Assembly: GCF_014698755.1 (NCBI RefSeq)
Contig: NZ_JACJTO010000011.1
Span: 39,802 to 103,801, forward strand
Direction of reading: 5' to 3'
Length of the DNA stretch: 64,000 nucleotides
Origin: Aphanizomenon flos-aquae FACHB-1287
GTDB lineage: Bacteria; Cyanobacteriota; Cyanobacteriia; Cyanobacteriales; Nostocaceae
In this document: positions 39,302 to 48,055 of the stretch, piece by piece
How positions within the stretch are numbered: position 1 is the stretch's first letter
Layout of the letters: each line of letters begins with the position of its first letter
Notes under the pieces: generated by a model
Told to the model about the DNA's origin: nothing
The model's database searches: none
What the model saw: the letters and a program-made list of their open reading frames with translations, nothing else
Translations under genes and position numbers: made by a program

Positions 39302-40048
39302 ATGAGAGAACCCGGTAAAAATTCCCCATTTCTATTTACTCAAGAAACTGCCACGGAAGTAGAACAAATGGGACTAACCTGGTTAGTGGTGGCGGCGATA
39401 ATTACGGCAATTATCTGGCAAATACCCATAGGTAATTATATTCTATACCCATTTTCTATTTTAGCAACTTGGTTTCATGAAATGGGTCACGGTTTGATGG
39501 CCTTGATTTTGGGGGGACAATTTCAAAAATTAGAAATTTTTGCCAATGGTTCTGGTGTAGCTCATTATACTTTAAGTGGCGCGTGGGGATACCTTGGTAT
39601 TGGCTTGGTAGCGGCTGCAGGTCCAATGGGTCCACCTATTGCTGGTGCAAGCTTAATTATGGCTTCTAGGAGTTGGAGAACCACTTCCTTGAGTTTAAAG
39701 ATTTTAGGGGGATTTTTACTGCTGTCTACATTGATTTGGGTGCGTTCGTGGTTTGGTTTGGTGACAATTCCCCTGTTAGGTTTGATGATTTTGGCTGTTG
39801 CGCTAAAAACACCTATTTGGGTACAAGGGTTTGCAATTCAATTTTTAGGTGTCCAAGCTTGTATAAGTACCTATCATCAACTTAATTATTTATTTAGTTA
39901 TACTGCTGGTCCGTTGGGACTTTCAGATACAGGGCAAATGCAGCGGTATTTGTTTTTACCTTATTGGTTTTGGGGGTTATTAATGGCCATGGCTTCATTG
40001 ATGATTTTAGTCCAAAGTCTCCGTATTGTCTATTCCAAAAAGCAGTAA
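39302..40048 (+). CDS. M50-type membrane metallopeptidase
   Basis: A 248-residue polytopic protein with about six membrane segments. The zinc site HExxH is visible as WFHEMGHGLMALILGG (about residues 58-73), and a second conserved block is GLVAAAGPMGPPIAGA near residue 100. These match the M50B-like peptidases common in cyanobacteria and plants. The family cleaves within or near membranes, but the substrate is unknown here. An AGGAG ribosome-binding site lies just upstream (CAGGAGAGTCAGTTAATG). Confidence 0.8.
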   Translation: MREPGKNSPFLFTQETATEVEQMGLTWLVVAAIITAIIWQIPIGNYILYPFSILATWFHEMGHGLMALILGGQFQKLEIFANGSGVAHYTLSGAWGYLGIGLVAAAGPMGPPIAGASLIMASRSWRTTSLSLKILGGFLLLSTLIWVRSWFGLVTIPLLGLMILAVALKTPIWVQGFAIQFLGVQACISTYHQLNYLFSYTAGPLGLSDTGQMQRYLFLPYWFWGLLMAMASLMILVQSLRIVYSKKQ

Positions 40049-40108
40049 TTAATGCTGGTTCAAGAAATGTAAAATTGCCTTTTTATAAAGACAATTTTTG
40101 ACGTTAAC

Positions 40109-40654
40109 CTACGTACTTAAATGATGCTCTAGCAAAGAGGCTATGGCTTGTGGATGAACTTTTTTATATTGCTGTTTACCTAATATTAAAGCACAATTGG
40201 GGGCGCTGGTACAGCGTTTTTGACAGTCGGTATGTTCAATTGTCACTTTATCAGATAACCCGCGGTCGCCCAAGGTTTTTTCTAAGTCCGATAATAACGC
40301 TTTCGCACCCCTTTTTAGACAGCCAGATTTTTGACATACCATAATTTTGGCTTGAGGTGGGGGAGGTGGATTGTCGAGGGGACAAAAACCAATTGCTTGG
40401 ATTTGATAAGGTTGTAATTTCAGTTGATTACGGGGATTTAATTTACTAATAGCATCTATCCGAATTTGTTCACCGGGGACTAAAGATGAAATCAGGGAAG
40501 AGCGTAAATATTTAGGGATTTTGATTTTGATATTTCCTGCGGGAATTGCTAATTGTAAATGTTTATATTTCCCAACTTTTTTACCCAGAAACCCTAAAAA
40601 CTGTCCTTCAATATTCAATTCTGATAAAGTCAAATATTTTTCACCCATTTGCAA
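40109..40654 (-). CDS. Thioredoxin-like 2Fe-2S ferredoxin-type protein
   Basis: A 181-residue protein. The C-terminal 80 residues have the thioredoxin-like 2Fe-2S fold: MVCQKSGCLKRGAKALL, then DCQKRCTSAPNCALI, giving the four cluster cysteines plus extra ones. The N-terminal 95 residues (LSELNIEGQFLGFLGKKVGKYKHLQLAIPAG) are a separate domain seen with this ferredoxin in cyanobacteria. It lies downstream of nifT on the same strand (119-bp gap) and could serve nif metabolism, but similar proteins occur away from nif genes. Confidence 0.78.
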   Translation of the reverse strand: MQMGEKYLTLSELNIEGQFLGFLGKKVGKYKHLQLAIPAGNIKIKIPKYLRSSLISSLVPGEQIRIDAISKLNPRNQLKLQPYQIQAIGFCPLDNPPPPPQAKIMVCQKSGCLKRGAKALLSDLEKTLGDRGLSDKVTIEHTDCQKRCTSAPNCALILGKQQYKKVHPQAIASLLEHHLST

Positions 40655-40773
40655 TAACTCAATTTATTCAAGAGAAAATAATCAACCCTACTTCGGTGAT
40701 ATTAATGATTTCCAGGAAGAGGGAAGAGGAAAAAAGATTTTTACCTTTTACCTCCTGTAAATTTTGTGAGATT

Positions 40774-40977
40774 TTAAGAAAGACGTTTAGCTTCTACAGT
40801 TAGGGGTAAACGACTTTTATCGGGAAATTCACTAAATTCTAATTCCCAACCATTAGCTAAAGTGAGAATTTTACCTGTTTCACTATCTGTTTGTTTGACT
40901 ACTTCTTCTTCTAGGTCTTTTTTAGCGACATAGACAACTAAAGTACCAGCATCATTCATGCGTAACATTACTTTCAT
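40774..40977 (-). CDS. nifT: Nitrogen fixation protein NifT
   Basis: A 67-residue protein of the NifT/FixU family. Conserved features are MKVMLRxNDAGTLVVYVAKKDLEE at the start and the GWELEFSEFPDKSRLPLTVEAKRL ending. Its role is unknown and mutants generally have little phenotype. The start codon lies inside nifZ (26-bp overlap), so the two are translationally coupled. Confidence 0.9.
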   Translation of the reverse strand: MKVMLRMNDAGTLVVYVAKKDLEEEVVKQTDSETGKILTLANGWELEFSEFPDKSRLPLTVEAKRLS

Positions 40978-41239
40978 GTTTTTCCTCAGCAGATTCTAGT
41001 TCTCTTGTTCGACAACCAATGATGTACCCTGTTTCTAAAAAATGTACAGCATAGATATAATACGCTTGCAAAAATGTGCCAATGCTGGAAACATAACCAA
41101 CATCACCAATTTTTGCTAAAACTTCTCCAATTTCTCTACCGGGAAAAGTTCCATCGTTTTTGATTAGTTTCTTAACTCGGACTTTTTGACCAATTTCAAA
41201 AATAGGTTGCGAGTTGAGTTCTATTTCATCACGTTGCAT
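40952..41239 (-). CDS. nifZ: Nitrogen fixation protein NifZ
   Basis: A 95-residue protein of the NifZ family, which helps mature the P-clusters of the MoFe protein. Its recognisable core is FEIGQKVRVKKLIKNDGTFPGREIGEVLAKIGDVGYVSSIGTFLQ split across residues 14-57, followed by YYIYAVHFLETGYIIGCRTRELE. It overlaps nifV by 11 bp and nifT by 26 bp, so the three form a tight nifVZT operon as in other heterocyst formers. Confidence 0.92.
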   Translation of the reverse strand: MQRDEIELNSQPIFEIGQKVRVKKLIKNDGTFPGREIGEVLAKIGDVGYVSSIGTFLQAYYIYAVHFLETGYIIGCRTRELESAEEKHESNVTHE

Positions 41240-42368
41240 GGGAATACCTTTTTTCGCTGACTAAATTTAATAATTCTTCTGTAGTGAGACTGCGTTTTTT
41301 GAGGATTGATTGCTGACGGACTACATCTAAAATAGCTTGGGTTTCTTGAGAATCAAGAAAGATGCCATGCTGTTCTAATAGATTAGATAATAAATGCCGA
41401 CCAGAATGTTTACCTATGACTAAACGCCGTTCCCAACCCACATCTTCAGGAGCATAAGGTTCATAAGTAACGGGGTTTTGCAGTACACCATGAGCATGAA
41501 TACCGGACTCATGAGCAAAGGTATTTTCACCCACAATTGCTTTCCAAGGTTGAACTTTAGCACCAGAGGCTTTAGCGACTAATTGAGATAGTTTTAACAA
41601 GTGTTGAGTTTGAATTCCTAAATCAACACCGTAAATGCATTTTAGAGCCATAATTATTTCTTCTAAAGCTGCATTTCCGGCTCTTTCTCCTAGTCCATTA
41701 ACGGTAGTATTTACAGATACAGCACCAGCTTTTATTCCGGCTAAGGCATTGGCAGTTGCTAATCCAAAATCATTATGGGTGTGAATCTCAATAGGAATTG
41801 ATAGAGTTGATACTAAATGCTTAACTTTTAGGTGAGTTCGGAAGGGATCAAGTACCCCAACTGTATCACAAAAACGAAACCGAGATGCTCCCCATTCTTG
41901 AGATAATAGGGCAACATCTTGGAGAAAATTTTCGTCGGCTCTAGAAGAATCTTCTCCTCCAACTGATACCCAAAGACCTTGATCTAATGCGAAGCTAATA
42001 CAGTCTTTTAGTTTTTGTAAACTTACTCGCCATTGACCATGAAATTTAGCGGCAATTTGAACTCCAGATACGGGAATGGCAATGTGTACTCGCTGCAATC
42101 CACAGGCTATAGAAGCTTTAATATCTGAGATTACAGCCCGATTCCAGCCTAATAATTTAGCGTTAAGATCTAAGTTACGAATGGCAACAATGGCGCGAAT
42201 TTCTTCTTCTCCCATGGCGGGAATTCCTACTTCTAATTCATGGACACCAATGGTATCTAAGAATTGAGCGATCGCTACTTTTTCTTCTAGGTTAAAAGCA
42301 ACACCTGCCGCTTGTTCTCCATCCCGTAATGTCGTATCATTAATCATGATTTGATACATTTTCAACAT
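41229..42368 (-). CDS. nifV: Homocitrate synthase
   Basis: A 379-residue enzyme that condenses acetyl-CoA with 2-oxoglutarate to homocitrate, the organic ligand of the FeMo-cofactor. Family motifs: INDTTLRDGEQAAGVAF (residues 8-24), the metal-binding HTHNDFGLATANALAG near residue 195, and GNAALEEI together with ESGIHAHGV. Length is normal. A 318-bp gap with no gene (42369-42686) lies upstream; it may carry its own promoter. Confidence 0.94.
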   Translation of the reverse strand: MLKMYQIMINDTTLRDGEQAAGVAFNLEEKVAIAQFLDTIGVHELEVGIPAMGEEEIRAIVAIRNLDLNAKLLGWNRAVISDIKASIACGLQRVHIAIPVSGVQIAAKFHGQWRVSLQKLKDCISFALDQGLWVSVGGEDSSRADENFLQDVALLSQEWGASRFRFCDTVGVLDPFRTHLKVKHLVSTLSIPIEIHTHNDFGLATANALAGIKAGAVSVNTTVNGLGERAGNAALEEIIMALKCIYGVDLGIQTQHLLKLSQLVAKASGAKVQPWKAIVGENTFAHESGIHAHGVLQNPVTYEPYAPEDVGWERRLVIGKHSGRHLLSNLLEQHGIFLDSQETQAILDVVRQQSILKKRSLTTEELLNLVSEKRYSHAT

Positions 42369-42686
42369 CCCTCTAGCGGAGTTTTTTCTAATATCCTTGT
42401 TCGCTACAATTCTTTAAAGTCGTAGATGGACAATAAATATTTAGTTGAGCGAATAAATCATGATTCATGATTTACGATCCTTAATTATTGATCAAATATT
42501 TCTGTTGCATCTGTATGGAAGAAAACAAAAAATAAGTATAATTTAGAAAGTATTTTTATTGGTGTTATTTATTGATTTTATGGATAACAAATAACCTATA
42601 AAAATCTTGGTAAATTATGTAAAAAACAACATACTTGTTCTAGTAATTATGATTTTTACCTCATGTTTTTACTGATAATTTTCTAT
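42369..42686 (-). promoter_or_regulatory. Upstream region of nifV
   Basis: 318 bp between nifV and the DUF2949 gene, AT-rich. I see no open frame or clear promoter boxes, and none of the GGGGTAC boxes seen upstream of nifP and nifB. Confidence 0.35.
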
Positions 42687-42893
42687 TTACTTAGATTCAG
42701 GATGTTCTGCAAGCCAATCAAAAATTCTGTCTAGTTGTTGTAAATCCACTAAACCATATTGCCAAAGCAGCATTGGTAATGGTCCATGATTAAATTCAGG
42801 ATGTCGTGTTGCTACAGCAATATCAGCCTGGGAAAGTGCTAGTTCTTTTTGGAGAAATTGCAACAACTTTTTATTACTACTCTTAATTACCAT
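42687..42893 (-). CDS. DUF2949-type small protein
   Basis: A 68-residue protein matching the DUF2949 family of cyanobacteria: LLQFLQKELALSQADIAVATRH, then GPLPMLLWQYGLVDLQQLDRIFDWL. It is helical and soluble. No function is known. It sits between nifP and nifV on the same strand, a position often occupied by such small genes in heterocyst-forming genomes, so nif co-regulation is possible. Confidence 0.72.
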   Translation of the reverse strand: MVIKSSNKKLLQFLQKELALSQADIAVATRHPEFNHGPLPMLLWQYGLVDLQQLDRIFDWLAEHPESK

Positions 42894-43130
42894 AATTGAA
42901 CATTAACAATTGCAATCAATATAAAGTACAAGATTCCCATTAGCAATTACTATTTCTTTTAGTTTTAGCAAACTGGGTGAAATTAAGCTTATGCGAATTA
43001 TCTTCAATATGCAAGATAGTTTGTGAGTGAATAATGACTTGAGAAGAATCGGATTTACATCCAAAATTAACTTCTGATATGTTTTTAATTAAACATTCCT
43101 AAAATCATTAATAGTGATTATTCATACTCG

Positions 43131-43388
43131 TTAAAACCCAATCTCATTACACAAACAATTTTCTAACCATGTCACCAATTGATAACGAGGGGCAAAAAAT
43201 TGCATCAATATACTATTAACAATAATTGCTTCTTGCAAGTTATTAATTTGTACACACAAAGACCCATCCGGGGAACAAGAACAGGAAATCATCAACTCTT
43301 GCAAACGGTGATAAATACACCATCTATCACCTAAAGGGATTTGCAAGATTTGTTCACCTATGGTTAAAAAATTACAATTTGGTGACAT
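43131..43388 (-). CDS. Small protein following nifP
   Basis: An 85-residue protein with five cysteines, including CSCS (residues 35-38) and a late CLC. I do not recognise a named family. It begins 23 bp after nifP stops on the same strand, so it is presumably cotranscribed and nif-regulated. I recall similar short unnamed genes next to nifP in other heterocyst formers. The region from 42894 to 43130 holds no gene. Confidence 0.62.
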   Translation of the reverse strand: MSPNCNFLTIGEQILQIPLGDRWCIYHRLQELMISCSCSPDGSLCVQINNLQEAIIVNSILMQFFAPRYQLVTWLENCLCNEIGF

Positions 43389-43411
43389 GAGTAAAATTTA
43401 CGGAGTTAAGG

Positions 43412-44143
43412 TTATTGATCATCTTGATGATGATTTGTGAGAGTTTGAACTTGTTGTTCTAATTGCTCAATGCGGGTAAGTAAAAAACGAATTACACCTG
43501 CTTCTATGTCGGGTAATTTGTCATGTTCTAAGGGAGAAATGTGGTTACTAGACTTAGGAGCAATAATCCGTCCAGGAATGCCCACAACAGTGGCATCTGG
43601 AGGCACATCACGTAAAACAATTGATCCTGCACCGATGCGAACTCGGTCACTAATTTGAATATTTCCTAATACTTTGGCACCCGCACCGACGACCACATTA
43701 TTACCCAAAGTTGGATGACGTTTACCGCTTTCTTTGCCAGTTCCTCCTAATGTTACACCCTGATAAATAAGAGCATAATCTCCGATAATGGCAGTTTCAC
43801 CAATTACCACACCCATGCCATGATCAATAAATACACCCTTGCCAATTTTTGCCCCTGGGTGAATTTCAATTCCTGTCAAAAACCGTCCCCAATGGGAGAT
43901 AAACCGAGGAATAAAACTCATTTTATGGAGGTGTAACCAATGTGCAAGACGATGTAAACAAAGAGCATGAAATCCAGGGTAACAAAATATGACTTCTAAC
44001 CAATTACGTGCGGCTGGATCACGGTCAAAAATAATCCGAAAATCACTAATTAATGGTTCTAAAAAAGCTCTAGAATTTACATTTTTTTCTGGCTTTGTAT
44101 TTACGGTTTCGGTTTTACTGATTATGTTTAAAGACTGGTGCAT
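43412..44143 (-). CDS. nifP: Serine O-acetyltransferase, nif-linked
   Basis: A 243-residue hexapeptide-repeat acyltransferase that makes O-acetylserine for cysteine synthesis, supplying sulphur for nitrogenase metal clusters. The catalytic and CoA regions are visible: DPAARNWLEVIFCYPGFHAL, then EIHPGAKIGKGVFIDHGMGVVIGETA with its catalytic His, and the left-handed helix DYALIYQGVTLGGTGK. Its C-terminal tail after residue 195 is longer than in minimal CysE and ends in a coiled segment. Divergence from nifB and sharing of upstream boxes with it support the nifP assignment over housekeeping cysE. Confidence 0.88.
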   Translation of the reverse strand: MHQSLNIISKTETVNTKPEKNVNSRAFLEPLISDFRIIFDRDPAARNWLEVIFCYPGFHALCLHRLAHWLHLHKMSFIPRFISHWGRFLTGIEIHPGAKIGKGVFIDHGMGVVIGETAIIGDYALIYQGVTLGGTGKESGKRHPTLGNNVVVGAGAKVLGNIQISDRVRIGAGSIVLRDVPPDATVVGIPGRIIAPKSSNHISPLEHDKLPDIEAGVIRFLLTRIEQLEQQVQTLTNHHQDDQ

Positions 44144-44250
44144 TGGTACTGTTAGGTGAAATAATTTTGTACAGTTTTTATCTTTATATCAGATGACTCT
44201 CCCATGGAAAAAATTAGCAATGCAGATTAAATTTATTAAATTTATTAAGC

Positions 44251-44376
44251 TTGTACTCAATATGTTTAACTCCCTATTTAACAGAACTTTAGATTTTTTG
44301 TTGGGGTAGGGGTACTAGCTTTTTCTAACTGGGGTACTGGTATTTTTGGTTCAGGGATGCCGCATTTTTGTACTCA
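44251..44376 (-). promoter_or_regulatory. Multi-box nif upstream region of nifP
   Basis: Reading the plus strand: TTGTACTCAA (44251-44260), AGATTTTTT (44291-44299), GGGGTAGGGGTACTAG (44303-44318), GGGGTACTGGTATTTTT (44331-44347), GGTTCAGGGAT (44349-44358 region) and TTTGTACTCA (44367-44376). The same boxes occur in the same order, inverted, upstream of nifB (45726-45860). The first box lies about 107 bp from the nifP start. By position this is a good candidate for binding by the nif activator CnfR/PatB. The remaining 44144-44559 DNA holds no gene. Confidence 0.72.
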
Positions 44377-44559
44377 AGATAAATCTCTTAACCTGTGCGA
44401 CTTTGCGGCTATTTAGGTAAGATATTTTGAGATATATTCAGTTGTACTCATTTCCTGATAAACCTTGTCTTGATGATAATAAATATATTAAAAAAGAACA
44501 TAAAATTAATGCAGCGTAACCCACTGTTCATTACTGATTGTAGGTTACGCTGTCTCTAA

Positions 44560-45105
44560 CTAAGAAGGGAAGAAATATTTCATCTTAATCTTAATCTGAA
44601 TGTTAGTATCAGTATTGGTTTTAGCTTTAGATACATTAACATTAGTATTAGTTTTAGGTACAGTAACAGCCGAATCATTAAACTTAGGCGGTCCGGTCAA
44701 AACTTCTGGATTATTAGAAAACCCAAAACCTTCCTTTGGAGCACGCAAAAAATTAGTATCAAGATTACCATTTTTGTTGGCATCGTGAAATAATGCAACA
44801 GCATAATTACCTGGTTTCAATTCAGTGAAAGTAAGTTTTTGAGGTATGTCTTTGATCTCTATACATTGAGATTTAAAAGCCTTTTTACTATCACTAGGAA
44901 ATCCTTCAGCCTGATTGAAAAGCGTAGTACAAATTTGTCCAGATTTGTTTCTGAGTCCTTCTACTTCAATTATTAGATTAACATTTAAATCTGCTAAATC
45001 TGCCTTAGCATTAGCTAAAAAGAGTAAATTTCCCAATATGGGGAGCAGTAATATTAGTCCCCGGATTGACGCTTGACCTAATGCAGTGTTTAACTGTTGC
45101 TTCAT
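44560..45105 (-). CDS. DUF2141-type secreted protein
   Basis: A 181-residue protein. The N-terminus has a signal-like segment (SIRGLILLLPILGNLLFLANAKA, cleavage probably after AKA). The mature part matches the DUF2141 fold: VNLIIEVEGLRNKSGQICTTLFNQAEGFP, then LKPGNYAVALFHDANKNGNLDTNFLRAPKEGFGFSNN split over its length. The last 40 residues are a Thr/Asn/Lys-rich tail (NTNVNVSKAKTNTDTNI). No function is known. It sits between the nifP and nifB promoters, which is unusual. Confidence 0.8.
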   Translation of the reverse strand: MKQQLNTALGQASIRGLILLLPILGNLLFLANAKADLADLNVNLIIEVEGLRNKSGQICTTLFNQAEGFPSDSKKAFKSQCIEIKDIPQKLTFTELKPGNYAVALFHDANKNGNLDTNFLRAPKEGFGFSNNPEVLTGPPKFNDSAVTVPKTNTNVNVSKAKTNTDTNIQIKIKMKYFFPS

Positions 45106-45700
45106 TAATTTACCCTCTATTAAATAAAACTAATATGTTACTCAGTCATGCGTAACAAACGCAAGAATTTCACTGTATCAGTATAGCAAAAAGTAACAAA
45201 ATGTCAAAAATCATCTATGGTGACAGAGAAATTAATTGATAAGTAAGTGAATAGCAGAAAACCGACACAAGTAACGGGAGGTAAAATTGCCCAAAAGATT
45301 ATAATGGGTATATGTGGGAAGGGTACAAAAAAACCGCAGTTAGAGGATTTAGAGAGGCTTTATCTTTATTCAATTAGACTGAACAATTATGTACTGGCTC
45401 GCTCAAATATCAGCAATGTATAGGCTGACATTGACAGGGGTAAGCAACTTGTCTTTGTCTTCACCAGACCTATCATATCATCGAAAAATTAAAAAAATAT
45501 AAATTGCATTTTTAGAGAAAAAAAATGATAGGCTGTATACATACGGTAAATTTCAGACTTGTCAGGTGTTTTCAAAGGAAAGTGGAATTTAGTACCCTCT
45601 CCTTGACTCCAGGGAGGGGTGTTTGCTTGGGTAAAAACTGATGTTGTAGGAAAGTTGAGTACAGTTGAATTTCAAAAAAACGGATAAAAATCTGGCTGAA
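45106..45700. other. Gene-free stretch upstream of the nifB boxes
   Basis: About 600 bp with no convincing gene. Its left part must hold the promoter of the DUF2141 gene. It contains no long frame, and an inverted GGAGAGGG/CCCTCTCC-like pair near 45594-45616. Confidence 0.35.
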
Positions 45701-45725
45701 ATCCTTACAGAAATTGAGTTTGAGA

Positions 45726-45860
45726 TGAGTACAAAGAAATCCTGAACCCCTAACTATAAATACTCGTACCCCTAATTATAAATACTCGTACCCCTACCCG
45801 AAAAAATCTTTTTTAATTTTTGTATCGTTGCAATAGAAGGATTTAAGAATTTGAGTACAA
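45726..45860 (+). promoter_or_regulatory. Multi-box nif upstream region of nifB
   Basis: On the plus strand: TGAGTACAAA (45726-45735), ATCCTGAACC (45739-45748), two ACTCGTACCCCTA boxes (the second at 45784-45796), CCCTACCCGAAAAAATCT (45792-45809) and TTGAGTACAA (45851-45860). Read on the minus strand these match, in order, the boxes upstream of nifP. The last box lies about 230 bp from the nifB start. It probably binds a shared activator; CnfR/PatB is the likely protein from knowledge of other heterocyst formers. Confidence 0.72.
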
Positions 45861-46092
45861 ACATAATAAATCTAATAAGTTCTATCCAATGTCTTGGAAG
45901 GGGGGGGTAAAAAAAGGGCTGCTATAAATCATTTATCGCCAATCACTTAATGCTCCTTAACAAAACGAAGTTAGCAGTCAAAAGTGAGTGGAGGGATGAG
46001 ATTAGCACCATGTCTAAAATAATTTAGATATTGGCAGTAGTAACAGCATCTCCCACAGTGGCTCTCAAGTCCACCGCAAACAGCGAAATTCA

Positions 46093-47532
46093 ATGACACT
46101 ACCTGCTACCAACATTCTCACCTCCGACCATCAGGATTCTATGATCATCCCCGCTAAATCTGGTAATTGCGGTTGCGACAGCAGCACAACTCCAGAAATG
46201 GACGAAAAACTTATAGAACGCATTTCTAAACACCCCTGTTATAGCGAAGAAGCTCATCATCATTATGCACGGATGCACGTTGCTGTTGCTCCAGCTTGCA
46301 ATATTCAATGTAACTATTGTAACCGCAAGTATGACTGTGCTAACGAAAGTCGTCCGGGGGTAGTGAGTGAACTGCTCACACCAGAAGAAGCTGCCCATAA
46401 AGTGTTAGTAATTGCCGGTAAAATTCCGCAAATGACCGTATTGGGAGTTGCTGGACCTGGTGATCCTTTGGCTAATCCAGAAAAAACTTTTCGGACTTTT
46501 GAATTAATTGCAGATAAAGCGCCAGATATTAAATTGTGCTTATCTACTAACGGTTTGATGCTAACAGAATATGTTGATCGCATTAAACAATTAAATATAG
46601 ATCACGTTACCATTACTCTTAATACTATTGACCCCGAAATAGGTGCACAAATATATTCTTGGGTTCACTATAAACGCAAGCGTTATAGAGGAGTTGAAGG
46701 GGCAAAAATTCTCCTGGAAAAACAGTTAGAAGGATTGCAAGCTCTCAAGGAAGCTGATATTTTATGCAAAGTTAATTCTGTGATGATTCCGGGAATTAAT
46801 GATAAACATTTGGTAGAAGTTAATAAAGCTATTCGGGAGAGAGGAGCATTCTTACATAACATTATGCCGCTAATTTCTGCACCAGAACATGGTACACATT
46901 TCGGTTTAACCGGTCAACGTGGACCAACAGGAAAAGAACTAAAAGAGGTTCAAGATAATTGTTCTGGTAATATGAAAATGATGCGCCACTGTCGTCAGTG
47001 TCGAGCAGATGCGGTAGGATTATTAGGAGAAGATCGTAGCCAGGAATTTACTAAAGATAAATTTTTGGAAATGACTCCAGAATATAACTTTGAAACCCGT
47101 CAAGAAGTTCACGAAGGTATTGAGAAATTTAGAGAAGAAATTAAGGCTGCAAAAGATAAAGTATTGACTGGCAAAAAATCTGCTAATAATCCTAAAATTT
47201 TGATTGCAGTAGCCACAAAAGGCGGTGGATTAGTTAACCAACATTTCGGACACGCTAAAGAATTTCAAGTGTATGAAGTTGATGGTAATGAGGTTCGTTT
47301 TGTAAGTCACCGGAAGATTGATCAATATTGTCAAGGTGGTTACAGCGAAGCAGCTACCGCAGATAATATAATGAAAGCGATCGCAGATTGTAAAGCAGTT
47401 TTGGTATCGAAAATAGGCAATTGTCCCAAGGAAAAACTAGAAGCAGCAGGAATACAAACTGTTGAAGCCTACGACGTAATTGAAAAGGTTGCTTTAGAAT
47501 TTTACGAGCAATATGTTCAGATTAATAAGTAA
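46093..47532 (+). CDS. nifB: FeMo-cofactor biosynthesis radical SAM protein NifB
   Basis: A 479-residue enzyme that fuses two 4Fe-4S clusters and inserts a carbide to make NifB-co, the FeMo-cofactor precursor. The radical SAM cysteines lie in CNIQCNYC (C69, C73, C76). Upstream Cys26, Cys28 and Cys49 may help hold the substrate clusters, and [17 protein letters not shown] near residue 300 is the conserved second cysteine region. Residues about 370-479 form the NifX/NafY-like cofactor-binding domain ([19 protein letters not shown]). It is the first gene of the nifB-fdxN-nifS-nifU operon and is not interrupted. Confidence 0.97.
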   Translation: MTLPATNILTSDHQDSMIIPAKSGNCGCDSSTTPEMDEKLIERISKHPCYSEEAHHHYARMHVAVAPACNIQCNYCNRKYDCANESRPGVVSELLTPEEAAHKVLVIAGKIPQMTVLGVAGPGDPLANPEKTFRTFELIADKAPDIKLCLSTNGLMLTEYVDRIKQLNIDHVTITLNTIDPEIGAQIYSWVHYKRKRYRGVEGAKILLEKQLEGLQALKEADILCKVNSVMIPGINDKHLVEVNKAIRERGAFLHNIMPLISAPEHGTHFGLTGQRGPTGKELKEVQDNCSGNMKMMRHCRQCRADAVGLLGEDRSQEFTKDKFLEMTPEYNFETRQEVHEGIEKFREEIKAAKDKVLTGKKSANNPKILIAVATKGGGLVNQHFGHAKEFQVYEVDGNEVRFVSHRKIDQYCQGGYSEAATADNIMKAIADCKAVLVSKIGNCPKEKLEAAGIQTVEAYDVIEKVALEFYEQYVQINK

Positions 47533-47620
47533 TAGGTAATAGGTAATAATTTCCCTGGCTTAACACCTAATCATCTATTATCTTTTACCTCTTCACCAAT
47601 TTACGCAAAGGTAAATAATC

Positions 47621-47965
47621 ATGGCTTACAAAATTACTAGCCAGTGTATTTCTTGCAAGTTGTGTTTACCTGTTTGTCCTACTGGTGCAATTCAAGAAGT
47701 TGACGGTAATTATTGGATTGATTCTCAACTTTGCACAAATTGCGCTGGTAGTATTTACACCGTACCTCAATGTAAAGCCAGTTGTCCGACTGTTGATGGT
47801 TGCATTAAACAACCTAGTGATTATTGGGAAAGTTGGTTTGCTTATTACCACCGTGTTTTGGCAAAGTTAACTAATAAACAAGACTACTGGGAAAATTGGT
47901 ACAAATCTTATTCTCAGAAGTTTTCTCAACAGTTACAAAAACATCAAGGACAAGTAGTTATATAG
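47621..47965 (+). CDS. fdxN: 2[4Fe-4S] ferredoxin FdxN
   Basis: A 114-residue bacterial-type ferredoxin of the nif operon. Cluster cysteines are C9, C12, C15, C19 (CISCKLCLPVC) and C38, C41, C51, C55 (the second cluster has a long insertion, as in other nif ferredoxins). The C-terminus has two similar aromatic motifs (SDYWESWFAYY and QDYWENWYKSY). In Anabaena PCC 7120 this gene is interrupted by the fdxN element; here it is whole. It lies between nifB and nifS in the conserved order. Confidence 0.93.
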   Translation: MAYKITSQCISCKLCLPVCPTGAIQEVDGNYWIDSQLCTNCAGSIYTVPQCKASCPTVDGCIKQPSDYWESWFAYYHRVLAKLTNKQDYWENWYKSYSQKFSQQLQKHQGQVVI

Positions 47966-48055
47966 GCGATGTGATGGGTAATAGGTAATATTGTCCCCAA
48001 TTGCCTATCACCCATCACCAATCACCAATTCTCGCTGATTACTCATAATCTTTAT

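Noticed and set aside
47621..47965. Possible fdxN element
   Set aside because: fdxN is complete with both cysteine sets, so there is no interruption here.
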